A stretch of 41,459 nt of DNA from Klebsiella pneumoniae (lineage in GTDB: Bacteria > Pseudomonadota > Gammaproteobacteria > Pseudomonadales > Azotimanducaceae), in assembly GCA_945861675.1 (NCBI GenBank), contig CAMAVY010000015.1, positions 1 through 41,459 of the forward strand, written 5' to 3'. Each line of letters opens with the position of its first letter. Position 1 is the stretch's first letter. Shown here piece after piece: positions 24,361 through 33,387 of the stretch. The translations under genes were made by a program, and so were the position numbers. The notes under the pieces are model-generated. The model ran no database searches, was not told the origin of the DNA, and saw only the letters and a program-made list of their open reading frames with translations.

Positions 24361-26099
24361 GTGGCAATGCCCAGTAACCCCAATCCGGTCGTCAACACGG
24401 CCTCGGTCGCGGCGCAGAGTGTCAATCGGCCAGCGCGCACGTTCGGCGCTGCGTCAAGCACCGTGCAGCTTTCGTAGAACTTCATGAAGTGGCCGGACAG
24501 GTCGTAGAGATACGTGCACAGATAGTGCGGCAGGCTTTCGCGTGCAACTGCGTCGAGCGTTTCTGCGAAACGCGCCAGCTGCAATGTCAGTACGCGCTCG
24601 TCTGCGTGCAGTGAACGCGCCGCGCTGGCTGCTGGTGTATCGGTCAAGGCGGTTGCGTTTGCTGTGGCGCCAGCAACTGCCTGTGACTCAGCTGCCCGCC
24701 TGAAAATGCTGCGAATGCGGGTGCACGCGTACTGCAGGTAGGGTGCTGTGTTGCCCTCGAAGCTGAGCATCTGCTCCCAGTCGAAGATGTAGTCGTTGAC
24801 GCGGTGCTTGGACAGGTCCGAGTACTTCACCGCGCCAACGCTCACAGCCTTTGCCACTTCAGCCCGTGCGGCCTCGTCGAGGTCGCCGCGCTCTGCAAGC
24901 AGTGCTGTGGCGCGGCGCTCGGCTTCGTCCAGCAGTTCGCTGAGCTTTACGGTCTCGCCGCTACGACTGCGGAATGGTTTGCCGTCGCGTCCGAGCATCG
25001 AGCCAAAGCTGCAATGCTCGAGGGTCATCGCCTCGGGCAGGAAGCCGGCGACGCGCGCCGTCGCGAATACCTGACGAAAGTGCAATGCCTGGCGAGCATC
25101 AACGAAGTACAACACTCGATCGGCGTGCAGCACGTCCGCGCGATAACGGATCGCGGCCAGGTCGGTGGTCGCGTACAGGTAGCCACCGTCGGATTTCTGG
25201 ATGATGAGTGGCAGCGGCGCGCCGTCTTTCGCTTTGAACTCCGGCAGGAATACGCATTGCGCGCCTTCGGATTCCACCAGCAGACCCGCAGCGCGCAATG
25301 CATCGACAATGCCGGACAGTGCATCGTTGTACGCACTCTCGGCCTGCAGGTGCGCGCGCGTGAGACTGACGCCCAGGCGCGTGTACACGGCTTCACAGTG
25401 CGAGAGCGACGCGGTGATGAAGCTCTGCCAGTGCTCACGCGTGTGCGGATCACCTGCCTGCAACTGCACAACGGCACTGCGAGCACGTGTCGCGAACTCC
25501 GGTTCCGCCTGGAACCGCGCGGACGCCGTGCGGTAGAACTGTTCCAGGTCTGCAAGCGCTGTGGAGTTGGCGCCCGTCTCATTGAACTGGGTGATCAGCA
25601 TGCCGAACTGCGTGCCCCAGTCGCCCACGTGATTCTGACGGATCACCACGTGCCCCAGATGTTCAAGCACACGTGCGACGGCGTCACCAATGATGGTGCT
25701 GCGCAGGTGACCCACGTGCATCTCTTTGGCGAGGTTGGGCGCCGAATAGTCGATGACAACGCGTTGCTGCGCGTCACCGGCAAGTACGCGCGGCGCCGCG
25801 AGCGCGGTTGAGCAGTTTCGCTCGAGCCAATGATCGTGCAGACGAATATTGATGAAACCAGGCCCGGCGACTTCCATGCTGGCGATAAGGGCATCTGCCT
25901 GCAGATGCGCGACGACTGCATTTGCCAGCTCACGAGGCGGGCGTCGAAGTTGTTTCGCTGCGGCCATGCAGCCGTTGGCCTGGTAGTCACCAAACTCAGG
26001 ACGGCTGGACTCTGTGACCAGCGCAGGTTGATCCCCGGCGCCTGCCGCAGCCAGTGCGGCCCTGATTCGCTGCGCGAGCTCTACGCGAAGATTGATCAT
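24345..26099 (-). CDS. argS: Arginyl-tRNA synthetase
   Basis: Class I synthetase charging tRNA-Arg. 584 residues. Seen: an N-terminal Add-1 domain with EFGDYQANGCMAAAKQL, the signature SAPNLAKEMHVGHLRSTIIGD (HVGH at 128-131), NHVGDWGTQFGMLI, YLYATTDLAAIRYR, and the C-terminal DALR anticodon domain with the typical SGHFMKFYESCTVL. There is no KMSKS lysine, as is normal for many ArgRS; the loop reads KPFRSRSGETVKL. A low-complexity Ala/Thr stretch (about 485-505) sits between the catalytic and DALR domains. ATG at 26099 gives the usual N-terminus. Upstream lies a 246-bp gap before gdhA, read in the same direction. Confidence 0.97.
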   Translation of the reverse strand: MINLRVELAQRIRAALAAAGAGDQPALVTESSRPEFGDYQANGCMAAAKQLRRPPRELANAVVAHLQADALIASMEVAGPGFINIRLHDHWLERNCSTALAAPRVLAGDAQQRVVIDYSAPNLAKEMHVGHLRSTIIGDAVARVLEHLGHVVIRQNHVGDWGTQFGMLITQFNETGANSTALADLEQFYRTASARFQAEPEFATRARSAVVQLQAGDPHTREHWQSFITASLSHCEAVYTRLGVSLTRAHLQAESAYNDALSGIVDALRAAGLLVESEGAQCVFLPEFKAKDGAPLPLIIQKSDGGYLYATTDLAAIRYRADVLHADRVLYFVDARQALHFRQVFATARVAGFLPEAMTLEHCSFGSMLGRDGKPFRSRSGETVKLSELLDEAERRATALLAERGDLDEAARAEVAKAVSVGAVKYSDLSKHRVNDYIFDWEQMLSFEGNTAPYLQYACTRIRSIFRRAAESQAVAGATANATALTDTPAASAARSLHADERVLTLQLARFAETLDAVARESLPHYLCTYLYDLSGHFMKFYESCTVLDAAPNVRAGRLTLCAATEAVLTTGLGLLGIATVARM

Positions 26100-26345
26100 T
26101 GCGCGAACGCCAGTTGGGCATGCGTTCGGCGGCCAGCGTCGCCCGGAAGGCTGTGTGCGAAGAGGCCCGCTGCAGTTCGCTCAGGCAGAGCGCGAGGAGG
26201 TCGCACAGGAAAGGGTGCAGCGGGTGGATGCGGGTTCGACATGTGGAGCAATCCGACGCGAGGAAAACGGCGCGCGATACTAGCAGTGCGCCGTCCCCTC
26301 GCCCTAGGTTGAGCCGTGCGGCTCACACCTCCCACATCTCACGTC
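26100..26345. other. Intergenic region gdhA-argS
   Basis: No gene is supported. On the minus strand GCTAGTATC (about 26275-26283) offers a possible -10 (TAGTAT) for argS. TGAGCCG (26310-26316) and CGGCTCA (26319-26325) form a 7-bp hairpin with a 2-base loop, 20 bases after the gdhA stop, without a U-tract. Confidence 0.35.
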
Positions 26346-27695
26346 TTACATGACTCCCTGCGCCAGCATGGCGTTGGCGACTTTCGTGAAGCCGGCCACG
26401 TTCGCGCCTGCGTAGTAGTCGGTCTTGCCGCCCTGGGTGCCGTGCTCGACACACTGCGCGTGAATGTTGCGCATGATGCTGCGCAGACGCGAATCCACTT
26501 CTTCACGCGACCAGGACAGGCGCAGGCTGTTCTGACTCATCTCCAGACCTGAAGTGGCCACACCGCCCGCATTCGAGGCCTTGGACGGCGCATTGGGAAT
26601 GCCTGCATGCAGGAAGGCTTCAACGGCACCCGGATCGGTGGGCATGTTGGCCCCTTCCGATATCGCCTTGATGCCATTCTTGATGAGTGTGTCTGCATCT
26701 TCCTTGCTGAGCTCGTTCTGCGTTGCGCAAGGAAATGCCAGGTCGCAGGGCACGATCCATGGGCGTTTGCCCGCATGGAACTCGCACTTGTATTCCTTTG
26801 CGTACTCCTCAATGCGACCACGCTTGTTGTTCTTCAGATCGAGCAGCCAGGCCAGCTTGGCGGAGTCGATGCCGTTCTTGTCGTACACGAAGCCTGAAGA
26901 GTCGGACATCGTCACAACTTTGCCGCCGAGCTCGTTGAGCTTTTCGACGGTGTACTGGGCAACGTTGCCTGAACCCGATACGGCGCAGACGCGGCCCGCA
27001 ATGTGCTCGCCGCGATGCGCCAGCATGTCTTCCATGAAGTACACCACGCCGTAGCCGGTGGCCTCTGGACGAATGAGGCTGCCACCGAAATCGATGCCTT
27101 TGCCGGTCAGCACGCCTTCGAAGCGATTCACCAGGCGCTTGTACTGGCCGAACATGTAGCCGACCTCGCGGCCGCCCACGCCGATATCGCCAGCGGGTAC
27201 GTCGGTATCTGCGCCAATGTGGCGGAACAGCTCCGACATGAAGGCCTGGCAGAAACGCATGATCTCGCGCTCGGATCTGCCTTTTGGATCGAAGTCAGCG
27301 CCGCCTTTGCCGCCACCCATCGGCAGGCCGGTCAGGCTGTTCTTGAAGGTCTGTTCAAACGCCAGGAACTTCAGGATGGACAGGTTCACGGAAGGGTGGA
27401 AGCGGATGCCGCCTTTGTACGGGCCGATGGCGCTGCTGCATTGAATGCGATAGCCGCGGTTGATCTGGATGTTGCCGGCATCGTCTTCCCAGCACACCCG
27501 GAACGAGATCACACGCTCCGGCTCGGCGATGCGCTCAAGGATGCGTGCCTGTTTGAATTTCGCGTTGTTGCTGATGGTCGGCATCAGCGAGACTACGACC
27601 TCCTCAACCGCCTGGTGGAACTCGGACTCGCCGGGATTGCGCTGCCGCAGCCCTTTCATGAACTCTTCAACGTCGGCCGCGTAGCGTGGATCCAT
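26346..27695 (-). CDS. gdhA: NADP-type glutamate dehydrogenase
   Basis: Reductive amination of 2-oxoglutarate to glutamate with NADPH, the low-affinity route of ammonium assimilation. 449 residues, the size of hexameric bacterial/fungal GDH. Seen: RVCWEDDAGNIQINRGYRIQ, GPYKGGIRFHPSVN, LPMGGGKGGADFDPKGRS with the catalytic lysine, DVPAGDIGVGGREVGYMFGQYK, the Rossmann loop VSGSGNVAQ and EGANMPT. The ATG at 27695 is backed by AAAGGGG about nine bases upstream; a longer upstream frame has no conserved content. gltB/gltD are not in the window. Confidence 0.96.
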   Translation of the reverse strand: MDPRYAADVEEFMKGLRQRNPGESEFHQAVEEVVVSLMPTISNNAKFKQARILERIAEPERVISFRVCWEDDAGNIQINRGYRIQCSSAIGPYKGGIRFHPSVNLSILKFLAFEQTFKNSLTGLPMGGGKGGADFDPKGRSEREIMRFCQAFMSELFRHIGADTDVPAGDIGVGGREVGYMFGQYKRLVNRFEGVLTGKGIDFGGSLIRPEATGYGVVYFMEDMLAHRGEHIAGRVCAVSGSGNVAQYTVEKLNELGGKVVTMSDSSGFVYDKNGIDSAKLAWLLDLKNNKRGRIEEYAKEYKCEFHAGKRPWIVPCDLAFPCATQNELSKEDADTLIKNGIKAISEGANMPTDPGAVEAFLHAGIPNAPSKASNAGGVATSGLEMSQNSLRLSWSREEVDSRLRSIMRNIHAQCVEHGTQGGKTDYYAGANVAGFTKVANAMLAQGVM

Positions 27696-27843
27696 ATATA
27701 TCGCCCCTTTTGAGATTTGTTGGTCGTTCGAACGGGTCAGCGCACTTCCAGGTCGCCGGTGGCGGCGCGCTGTGCAGCTTCGGCAGGCAGGTCGGCGTGC
27801 CGTTCGGCGAGCCAACAGGCTGGATGCGCCAGTCAATAGAAGG

Positions 27844-28653
27844 TCAATTACCCTGGGTGGTCAAGCGCCTGTTTGAGTGGGCATGTCGCAAAACCGCCAC
27901 GTAGCGGGCAACCGCAGGGCCCATGCCGATCAACAACGCGTCGCCGATCAAGGCATGGCCGATCGAGACTTCGAGCAATCCTGGAATGGCCGCAAACGCC
28001 GGCAGGTTGGCGAGGTTCAGGTCGTGACCCGCGTTCACGCCCAGTCCCGTTGCAGTCGCGGCGGCAGCCGCGCGCGCAAACGGGGCGCAGGCGGCCGCTT
28101 TTGTGGTGTCGTTGGTTGGGTTTGCTGCGACCTCCTGCGCGTAGGGGCCGGTGTACAACTCGATGCGATCGGCGCCGAGCGTGCGGATATCGCGCATGAC
28201 ATCGACCGACTCTGCATCCATGAACAGCGCGACCCGGGCGCTGTGTTGCTTCAGGCGTGCAAGCAACGGCCGCAGACGGTCGCCATCGCCGGCAATGTCG
28301 AAGCCGTGGTCGCTGGTCAGTTGGTCGTCGCTGTCCGGCACCAGCGTGCATTGATCGGGTTGTGTCTGTTCGACCAGTGCAACAAGGCCCGGATATCCGT
28401 GACTGTTTGCCGGCGCAAACGGATTGCCTTCGATGTTGAATTCGGCACCCGGATATTCGGCGCGCAGCATGCGCGCAAGATCCCGCACATCGGCCGGTCG
28501 GATGTGCCGCAGATCCGGTCGTGGATGCACCGTGATGCCATAGGCACCGTGATCCATGGCAATCCGCGCCATTGCCAGCACGTTGGGTTCGTCGCCGCCG
28601 CGCGAGTTGCGTATCAGGGCGATCTTGTTGACGTTCACGGACAACTCAACCAT
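27844..28653 (-). CDS. pdxJ: Pyridoxine 5'-phosphate synthase
   Basis: Condenses 1-deoxyxylulose 5-phosphate with 3-amino-2-oxopropyl phosphate to pyridoxine 5'-phosphate, a TIM-barrel octamer. 269 residues. Seen: ELSVNVNKIALIRNSRGG at the N-terminus (VNVNKIAxxRNSRG is the form I remember from xanthomonads), GITVHPRPDLRHI, FNIEGNP, CTLVPDSDDQLTSDHGFD, RIELYTGPYA, LGVNAGHDLN and EVSIGHALI. The ATG at 28653, with AGGA ten bases upstream, is preferred over ATG at 28680. It overlaps the yciB stop by eight bases, so the two are coupled. SerC, the window's other PLP-pathway-related enzyme, is encoded elsewhere. Confidence 0.96.
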   Translation of the reverse strand: MVELSVNVNKIALIRNSRGGDEPNVLAMARIAMDHGAYGITVHPRPDLRHIRPADVRDLARMLRAEYPGAEFNIEGNPFAPANSHGYPGLVALVEQTQPDQCTLVPDSDDQLTSDHGFDIAGDGDRLRPLLARLKQHSARVALFMDAESVDVMRDIRTLGADRIELYTGPYAQEVAANPTNDTTKAAACAPFARAAAAATATGLGVNAGHDLNLANLPAFAAIPGLLEVSIGHALIGDALLIGMGPAVARYVAVLRHAHSNRRLTTQGN

Positions 28654-29272
28654 CGCGTTGTTTTCCTGGCGGTCCGCCATTGGCGTCGGTTGCGCCAGGT
28701 GCGGTGGCTGGATCGGCCGCCGACAGCTCCGGTTCGTCCGGCTCTCTCAAATAGCCCGCGCGTGCCAGGTACGCAATGGTCAGGGCGATGAACAGCGCCG
28801 TGAGCGTGATGCCACCCCAGAGTTTGTAGCCCACCCAGAACGCTTCGCTGAATTGCTTGAACACTACAATGTTCAAAGCACCTTCAAGAAAAAAGCCGAT
28901 TGCCCAGCCTACGCCCAGGGTCCGCCATGCTGTGGCCGGCAACGCGAGTTGTTCGCCGAGCATGGCCTGCAGTGGATTGCGGCCGACCATGATGCCGCCG
29001 CCGATGATTGCGGCGAACAACCAGTTGAGGATGGTGGGTTTCCAGTAGAGAAACTGTTTGTCGTGCAGCAGCAGCGTCAGCCCGCCGAACACCAGCGATA
29101 TGCCGAGCACCAACCACAGCTGGCCGCTGACATGGCGTTTGGTGAACCAGGTAATGGCGACCTGCAGCGTGGTCGCGACCATGAGCACCACGGTTGCCTG
29201 GTAGATATCGCCGGTCAGGAAATAGGCCACGCCGAACAGGGCAACCGGGAGGAAGTCGAGAAACTGCTGCAT
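28646..29272 (-). CDS. yciB: YciB / inner membrane septation protein A
   Basis: Inner membrane protein of 208 residues with five or six membrane helices, linked in the family to cell envelope synthesis and division. Seen: MQQFLDFLPVALFGVAYFLTGDIYQATVVLM, TLLLHDKQFLYWKPTILNWLFA, the GRNPLQAMLGEQLALP segment and WRTLGVGWAIGFFLEGALNIVV, all typical of YciB/IspZ. The C-terminal 35 residues are hydrophilic and Pro/Gly/Asp-rich. Coupled to pdxJ downstream and divergent from yciO (70-bp gap); yciB and yciO are also neighbours in some gammaproteobacteria, as I recall. Confidence 0.94.
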   Translation of the reverse strand: MQQFLDFLPVALFGVAYFLTGDIYQATVVLMVATTLQVAITWFTKRHVSGQLWLVLGISLVFGGLTLLLHDKQFLYWKPTILNWLFAAIIGGGIMVGRNPLQAMLGEQLALPATAWRTLGVGWAIGFFLEGALNIVVFKQFSEAFWVGYKLWGGITLTALFIALTIAYLARAGYLREPDEPELSAADPATAPGATDANGGPPGKQRDG

Positions 29273-29342
29273 GGTGTTGCCGATCGTCCGGTCGATTGCT
29301 TTGACATGCCATGATAGGCGGGCCCCGCCGCGACTGCATTGT

Positions 29343-29957
29343 GTGAGTCAGTTCTTTCGAATTCATCCAACCCACCCTCAGGTGCGGCTGCTGCGTCAGG
29401 CTGCGGCGATCCTGGCTGCAGGTGGCGTGGTGGCGTATCCGACCGATTCGAGCTACGCCATCGGTTGTCATCTCGGTGATCGCCGCGCCGTGGAGCGGAT
29501 CAGACGCTTACGGCAGTTGGACGAGAAACATGACATGTCGCTCATCTGCCGGGATCTGTCCGAGTTGTCCGTGTATGCCCAGGTCGACAATCCCAATTTC
29601 CGGCTGATGAAACGCCTGCTGCCTGGGCCCTACACGATGCTGTTGCGCGGCACCCGCGAAGTGCCGCGGCAGCTGCTGCACCCCAAGCGGCGCACGATTG
29701 GCCTGCGCATTCCGGACCATCTCGTGCTGCTCGCGCTGCTTGCGGAGTACGGCGCGCCGATGATGTCGACCACGCTGCGGATGCCGGGCGAGGCGCTGCC
29801 GTTATCCGACCCGGAGGAAATCCGGGATCGCCTGGAGCACGACGTGGACCTGGTGATCGATGGTGGCCACGGCGGCACGGAGGTCACCACGGTGCTGGAC
29901 CTGACGGGCGACGTCCCGGAACTGGTGCGGGCGGGGCTGGGCGCCTGGCCGCCCTGA
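29343..29957 (+). CDS. yciO: YciO/TsaC-family protein (L-threonylcarbamoyladenylate synthase-like)
   Basis: 204 residues, YrdC/Sua5 fold. Seen: SQFFRIHPTHPQVRLLRQA, VVAYPTDSSYAIGC, RIRRLRQLDEKHDMSLICRDLSELS, RLMKRLLPGPYTMLLRGTREVPR, RRTIGLRIPDH and SDPEEIRDRLEHDVDLVIDGG. This follows E. coli YciO almost segment by segment. The GTG at 29343 is chosen because VSQFFRIHP aligns with the YciO start; no strong ribosome site is visible. YciO proteins resemble TsaC, which makes threonylcarbamoyl-AMP for t6A, but whether YciO is an efficient t6A enzyme is unsettled. Confidence 0.93.
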   Translation: MSQFFRIHPTHPQVRLLRQAAAILAAGGVVAYPTDSSYAIGCHLGDRRAVERIRRLRQLDEKHDMSLICRDLSELSVYAQVDNPNFRLMKRLLPGPYTMLLRGTREVPRQLLHPKRRTIGLRIPDHLVLLALLAEYGAPMMSTTLRMPGEALPLSDPEEIRDRLEHDVDLVIDGGHGGTEVTTVLDLTGDVPELVRAGLGAWPP

Positions 29958-30038
29958 TGTTCGGGGTCCTGAAGTGCTCAGCTGAATCGGGATGTAAGCG
30001 CGTCAGCTAAGAACGCTCGGGTGACCGCAGCCGATGCG

Positions 30039-30044
30039 TATAAT
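30039..30044 (+). promoter_or_regulatory. -10 element of the trpS-scpA-scpB-rluB operon (TATAAT)
   Basis: GCGTATAATCGCGCGCC lies 34 bases before the TTG start of trpS. An ATG at 30034 in the same frame overlaps this hexamer and is therefore unlikely to be the start. Confidence 0.55.
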
Positions 30045-30078
30045 CGCGCGCCTCGCGTCTGGCCCGGAAGCCTCAAAG

Positions 30079-31293
30079 TTGAACCTCACGGAATCAGATC
30101 GTCGGGTCGTCTCCGGCATGCGGCCCACGGGCGCTCTGCACCTCGGTCATTACCATGGGGTGCTGAAGAACTGGATCGAGCTGCAGCACGAGTATGAGTG
30201 CTACTTCTTTGTCGCCGACTGGCATGCACTGACCACGCACTATGCCGACCCACAGGACATTCAGCGGCACACCTACGACACGCTGATCGACTGGCTGGCG
30301 GCTGGCGTCGACCCCAATGCCGCGACCGTCTTCATTCAGTCGCGGGTACCCGAGCACGCTGAGCTGTCGCTGCTGCTGGGCATGCTGACGCCGGTGGGCT
30401 GGCTGGAGCGGGTACCTACATATAAAGAGCAGCAGCAGAAGCTGAACGACCGCGATCTCGCAACCTTCGGCTTCCTGGGCTACCCGGTGCTGCAGGCAGC
30501 CGACATTCTGATGTACCGGGCAGGCAAGGTGCCGGTGGGCGCCGATCAGGTGGCGCACATCGAGCTGTGCCGGGAAATCGCGCGCCGCTTCAATCACATC
30601 TATGGCCGCGAGGCGGGTTTCGAAGCCCACGCTGAAGCCGCGATCAAGAAGATGGGCAAGAAGACGGCGGCTCTGTATTCCGATCTGCGCCGACGGTATC
30701 AGGAGCAGGGTGACCATGAGGCGCTCGATACTGCGCGGGCATTGCTGGGCGATCAGCAGAACCTTTCGCTGGGCGATCGCGAGCGGCTCTTTGGTTACCT
30801 TGAGGGCAGCGGCAAGATCATTCTGCCGGAGCCAGCGGCGCTGCTGACCAAGTCGTCAAAGCTGCCTGGCCTCGACGGCGAAAAGATGTCGAAGTCGTAC
30901 CAGAACACGATTGGTCTGCGCGACGCACCGGATGAAGTGACGCGCAAGCTGCGCACGATGACCACAGACCCAGCGCGCGTGCGGCGTAACGATCCAGGTG
31001 AACCGAGCCGTTGCCCGGTGTTCAAGCTGCACGAGGTCTACAGCGACGATGCGCGGCGCGATTGGGTGACCACAGGCTGCCGTAGTGCGTCGATCGGTTG
31101 CCTTGAATGCAAGCAGCCGCTCATCGATGCCGTGGTTGCTGATCTGGAGCCGATGCGCGAACGCGCGCGGCCTTTCGAAGAAGCGCCGGATCTGGTCCGC
31201 AACATTGCAGCGGCGGGCGCCGAAGTTGCGCGTGACATGGCGCGCGCGACACTCGATGAAGTACGCGCGGCGATCGGAATCAGTTACCGATGA
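30079..31293 (+). CDS. trpS: Tryptophanyl-tRNA synthetase, long form
   Basis: Class I synthetase charging tRNA-Trp. 404 residues, longer than the ~334-residue E. coli enzyme because of an insertion before the KMSKS loop, a form seen in xanthomonads and some betaproteobacteria as I recall. Seen: SGMRPTGALHLGHYHG with HLGH at 21-24, FVADWHALTTHY, YPVLQAADILMYRAGKVPVGADQVAHIELCREIARRFN and DGEKMSKSYQN. The TTG start at 30079 is supported by GGAAG eight bases upstream; the earlier ATG at 30034 sits on the -10. The stop overlaps the scpA ATG (ATGA). Confidence 0.95.
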   Translation: MNLTESDRRVVSGMRPTGALHLGHYHGVLKNWIELQHEYECYFFVADWHALTTHYADPQDIQRHTYDTLIDWLAAGVDPNAATVFIQSRVPEHAELSLLLGMLTPVGWLERVPTYKEQQQKLNDRDLATFGFLGYPVLQAADILMYRAGKVPVGADQVAHIELCREIARRFNHIYGREAGFEAHAEAAIKKMGKKTAALYSDLRRRYQEQGDHEALDTARALLGDQQNLSLGDRERLFGYLEGSGKIILPEPAALLTKSSKLPGLDGEKMSKSYQNTIGLRDAPDEVTRKLRTMTTDPARVRRNDPGEPSRCPVFKLHEVYSDDARRDWVTTGCRSASIGCLECKQPLIDAVVADLEPMRERARPFEEAPDLVRNIAAAGAEVARDMARATLDEVRAAIGISYR

Positions 31294-32384
31294 GCGAGCC
31301 CGACGCGCTGCTGGATCTGTTGCCACCCCTCATACCGCCAGCCCATTTGCTACTCGGACAATCGGCAGGCGCGCAGAGCGAAGCGGCCGCGGTGGTGGCC
31401 GCGCTGCAGCCGGCCGATTCGCAGTTGCGCAGTTTGCGGGCACGCTATGCCGAAGTGCCGCTCGCAGCGCGCCAGCAGGCGGAGTTTCCATTTGCCGTGG
31501 TCGAAGGTCGCACCGTCACTGCGCTGCCGATTGATCTGTACATCCCGCCTGAGGCACTGGAGGTGTTTCTCGAGGCTTTTGAAGGCCCGCTCGATCTGCT
31601 GCTGTATCTGATCCGGCGCCAGAACCTCGACATTCTCGACATCAAAGTTGCCGAGATCACCGAACAGTACATGCGCTACGTGGCGCTGATGAAGGCGCTG
31701 CACCTGGAGCTCGCGGCCGAGTACCTGGTGATGGCGGCGATGCTGGCGGAGATCAAGTCGCGCATGCTCCTGCCGCGTCCGCGTGCGCAAGAAGACGGCG
31801 AGTCGGAGGATCCGCGGGCAGATCTGATCCGCCGGCTGATGGAGTACGAACGCTTCAAGCAGGCAGCAGAGCAGATCGATCAGCTGCCGCGCATGGACCG
31901 CGATACCTATGCCGTCGCCGTCGAGCCGCCGGTCATTGAGCGCGTACGCGTGCCGCCCGAAGTTGATCTGCGCGAGATGCTGCTGGCGTTGGCCGAGGTC
32001 ATCCGCCGCGCCGAGCTGTTTCAACATCACTCAGTGGCATTCGAACCATTGTCCGTGCGTGAACGCATGACGCGCGTGCTGCAACGCGTGACCGGATCGA
32101 AGCGCGCTTACGTCACCTTTGCGAGTTTGTTTGGCGAAGAGGAAGGACGGCGCGGTGTGGTGGTGACGTTCCTTGCAATCATGGAACTTGCGCGCGAACT
32201 GTTGCTCGAGATTTTTCAGAACGGTGCGTTTGCGCCAATTCATGTGCGCGCAGCGGCCGGTTCGGAAGTCACCGCACCGGACATTGGCGATGTCGAAGCA
32301 TCGGGCTTGGACGAGGTCGACATTCATGTCGATGACGAAAATCTAGACGGCGCGGAATCAGAAACGGGAGTCGACGATGTCTGA
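31290..32384 (+). CDS. scpA: Segregation and condensation protein A
   Basis: Kleisin that bridges the SMC dimer together with ScpB in chromosome condensation and segregation. 364 residues. Seen: the kleisin N-terminal signature FEGPLDLLLYLIRRQNLDILDIKVAEITEQY (97 onward), AAEYLVMAAMLAEIKSRMLLP and a C-terminal winged helix (VTFASLFGEEEGRRGVVVTFLAIMELAREL). About 85 residues precede the core, ending in a block FAVVEGRTVTALPIDLYIPPEALEVFLE that also precedes the core in xanthomonad ScpA as I remember it. The ATG overlaps trpS. The acidic C-terminal tail overlaps scpB by eight bases. The SMC partner is not in the window. Confidence 0.95.
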   Translation: MSEPDALLDLLPPLIPPAHLLLGQSAGAQSEAAAVVAALQPADSQLRSLRARYAEVPLAARQQAEFPFAVVEGRTVTALPIDLYIPPEALEVFLEAFEGPLDLLLYLIRRQNLDILDIKVAEITEQYMRYVALMKALHLELAAEYLVMAAMLAEIKSRMLLPRPRAQEDGESEDPRADLIRRLMEYERFKQAAEQIDQLPRMDRDTYAVAVEPPVIERVRVPPEVDLREMLLALAEVIRRAELFQHHSVAFEPLSVRERMTRVLQRVTGSKRAYVTFASLFGEEEGRRGVVVTFLAIMELARELLLEIFQNGAFAPIHVRAAAGSEVTAPDIGDVEASGLDEVDIHVDDENLDGAESETGVDDV

Positions 32385-33387
32385 GGCGGGGCGAACGGAT
32401 GAAGCCGAGGCCGGACGAGCCACCGCGTCCGACGACATTCCACGGGTTGATACAGCCGCAGCGACGGTTGCGGCGGCTCAAGCGGACGAAGTTGCTCACG
32501 TGGTTGAAGTAGAAGCCGAACAATTCGTCGATGTGGATACGGACAGCGCAGGTGTGAATGCGGGCGACAGACTCGTTGCCGAGCGCGTGCTGGTGTCGGA
32601 GTCGATGCTGGTGCAGATCATCGAGGCAGCGCTGCTGGTGGCGCCGGAACCGCTGACCATCGATCGCCTGCAATTGTTGTTTGGCGATGACGCACCATCG
32701 CGCGATGAATTGCAGACTGCCATCAATCAGGTCGGCGAGCGCTGTCTCGACATGAGCTACGAGCTCGTCAAAGTGGCCAGCGGCTATCGTTTCCAGGTTC
32801 GCCAGCACCTGGCGCCCTGGGTTGGGCGGTTGTACGCGGAGCGGCCTGCGAAGTACTCGCGCGCCTTGCTGGAAACGTTGGCGCTGGTGGCCTATCGGCA
32901 GCCCGTGACACGCGGCGATATCGAAGACGTGCGCGGTGTGGCCGTTTCCACCGGCATCATGCGCACGCTGCTCGAGCGCAGCTGGATTCATGTGGTTGGC
33001 TATCGTGAAGTCCCTGGACGGCCGGCCTTGTACGGCACCACGAAGGCGTTCCTGGACTACTTCAGTCTGTCGAGTCTTGAGGACCTGCCGCCGCTCAGCG
33101 AAGTACGTGATCTTGATCAGGTCGGTCGTGACCTTGAACTGGCGTTGGGCCTGGACACGGGTTCTGCAGATTCGCAATTGATCGACGGTGGTATGTCTGC
33201 GCTCAGCGATGAGACCGCGCTGGTGCCCGCCGTGGCGTTGTCCAGCACGGATGCGGCTGCAGACAGCGGTCCGCCATCGATGGACGAAGCGGCGGCGCCA
33301 AGCCCAAAAACAGACGCAGAAACAGCCGCAGAAACAGACCCAGAAACACCCGCCGATGACGCCCGGCGTTCGAGTGCAACAGAATGA
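32377..33387 (+). CDS. scpB: Segregation and condensation protein B
   Basis: Winged-helix partner of ScpA in the SMC complex. 336 residues. Seen: a 70-residue acidic N-terminal extension, then LVQIIEAALLVAPEPLTIDRLQLLF, GYRFQVRQHLAPWVGRLYAERPAKYSRALLETLALVAYRQPVTRGDIEDVRGVAVS, and RPALYGTTKAFLDYFSLSSLEDLPPL, the ScpB core. The C-terminal ~90 residues are low-complexity and partly built from a 12-bp DNA repeat (ETDPETPA-like units). Overlaps scpA by 8 bases and rluB by 4, so translation is coupled through the operon. Confidence 0.95.
   Translation: MSEAGRTDEAEAGRATASDDIPRVDTAAATVAAAQADEVAHVVEVEAEQFVDVDTDSAGVNAGDRLVAERVLVSESMLVQIIEAALLVAPEPLTIDRLQLLFGDDAPSRDELQTAINQVGERCLDMSYELVKVASGYRFQVRQHLAPWVGRLYAERPAKYSRALLETLALVAYRQPVTRGDIEDVRGVAVSTGIMRTLLERSWIHVVGYREVPGRPALYGTTKAFLDYFSLSSLEDLPPLSEVRDLDQVGRDLELALGLDTGSADSQLIDGGMSALSDETALVPAVALSSTDAAADSGPPSMDEAAAPSPKTDAETAAETDPETPADDARRSSATE
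33307..33354. repeat. 12-bp imperfect tandem repeat at the scpB 3' end
   Basis: Four 12-bp units of the form GAAACAGACGCA (33307, 33319, 33331, 33343) encode an Ala/Glu/Thr-rich ScpB tail; frame is preserved. Confidence 0.85.

Noticed and set aside
30034-30078. ATG at 30034 as the trpS start
   Set aside because: It overlaps the TATAAT -10 element; TTG at 30079 has a good Shine-Dalgarno at eight bases and gives the usual N-terminus.
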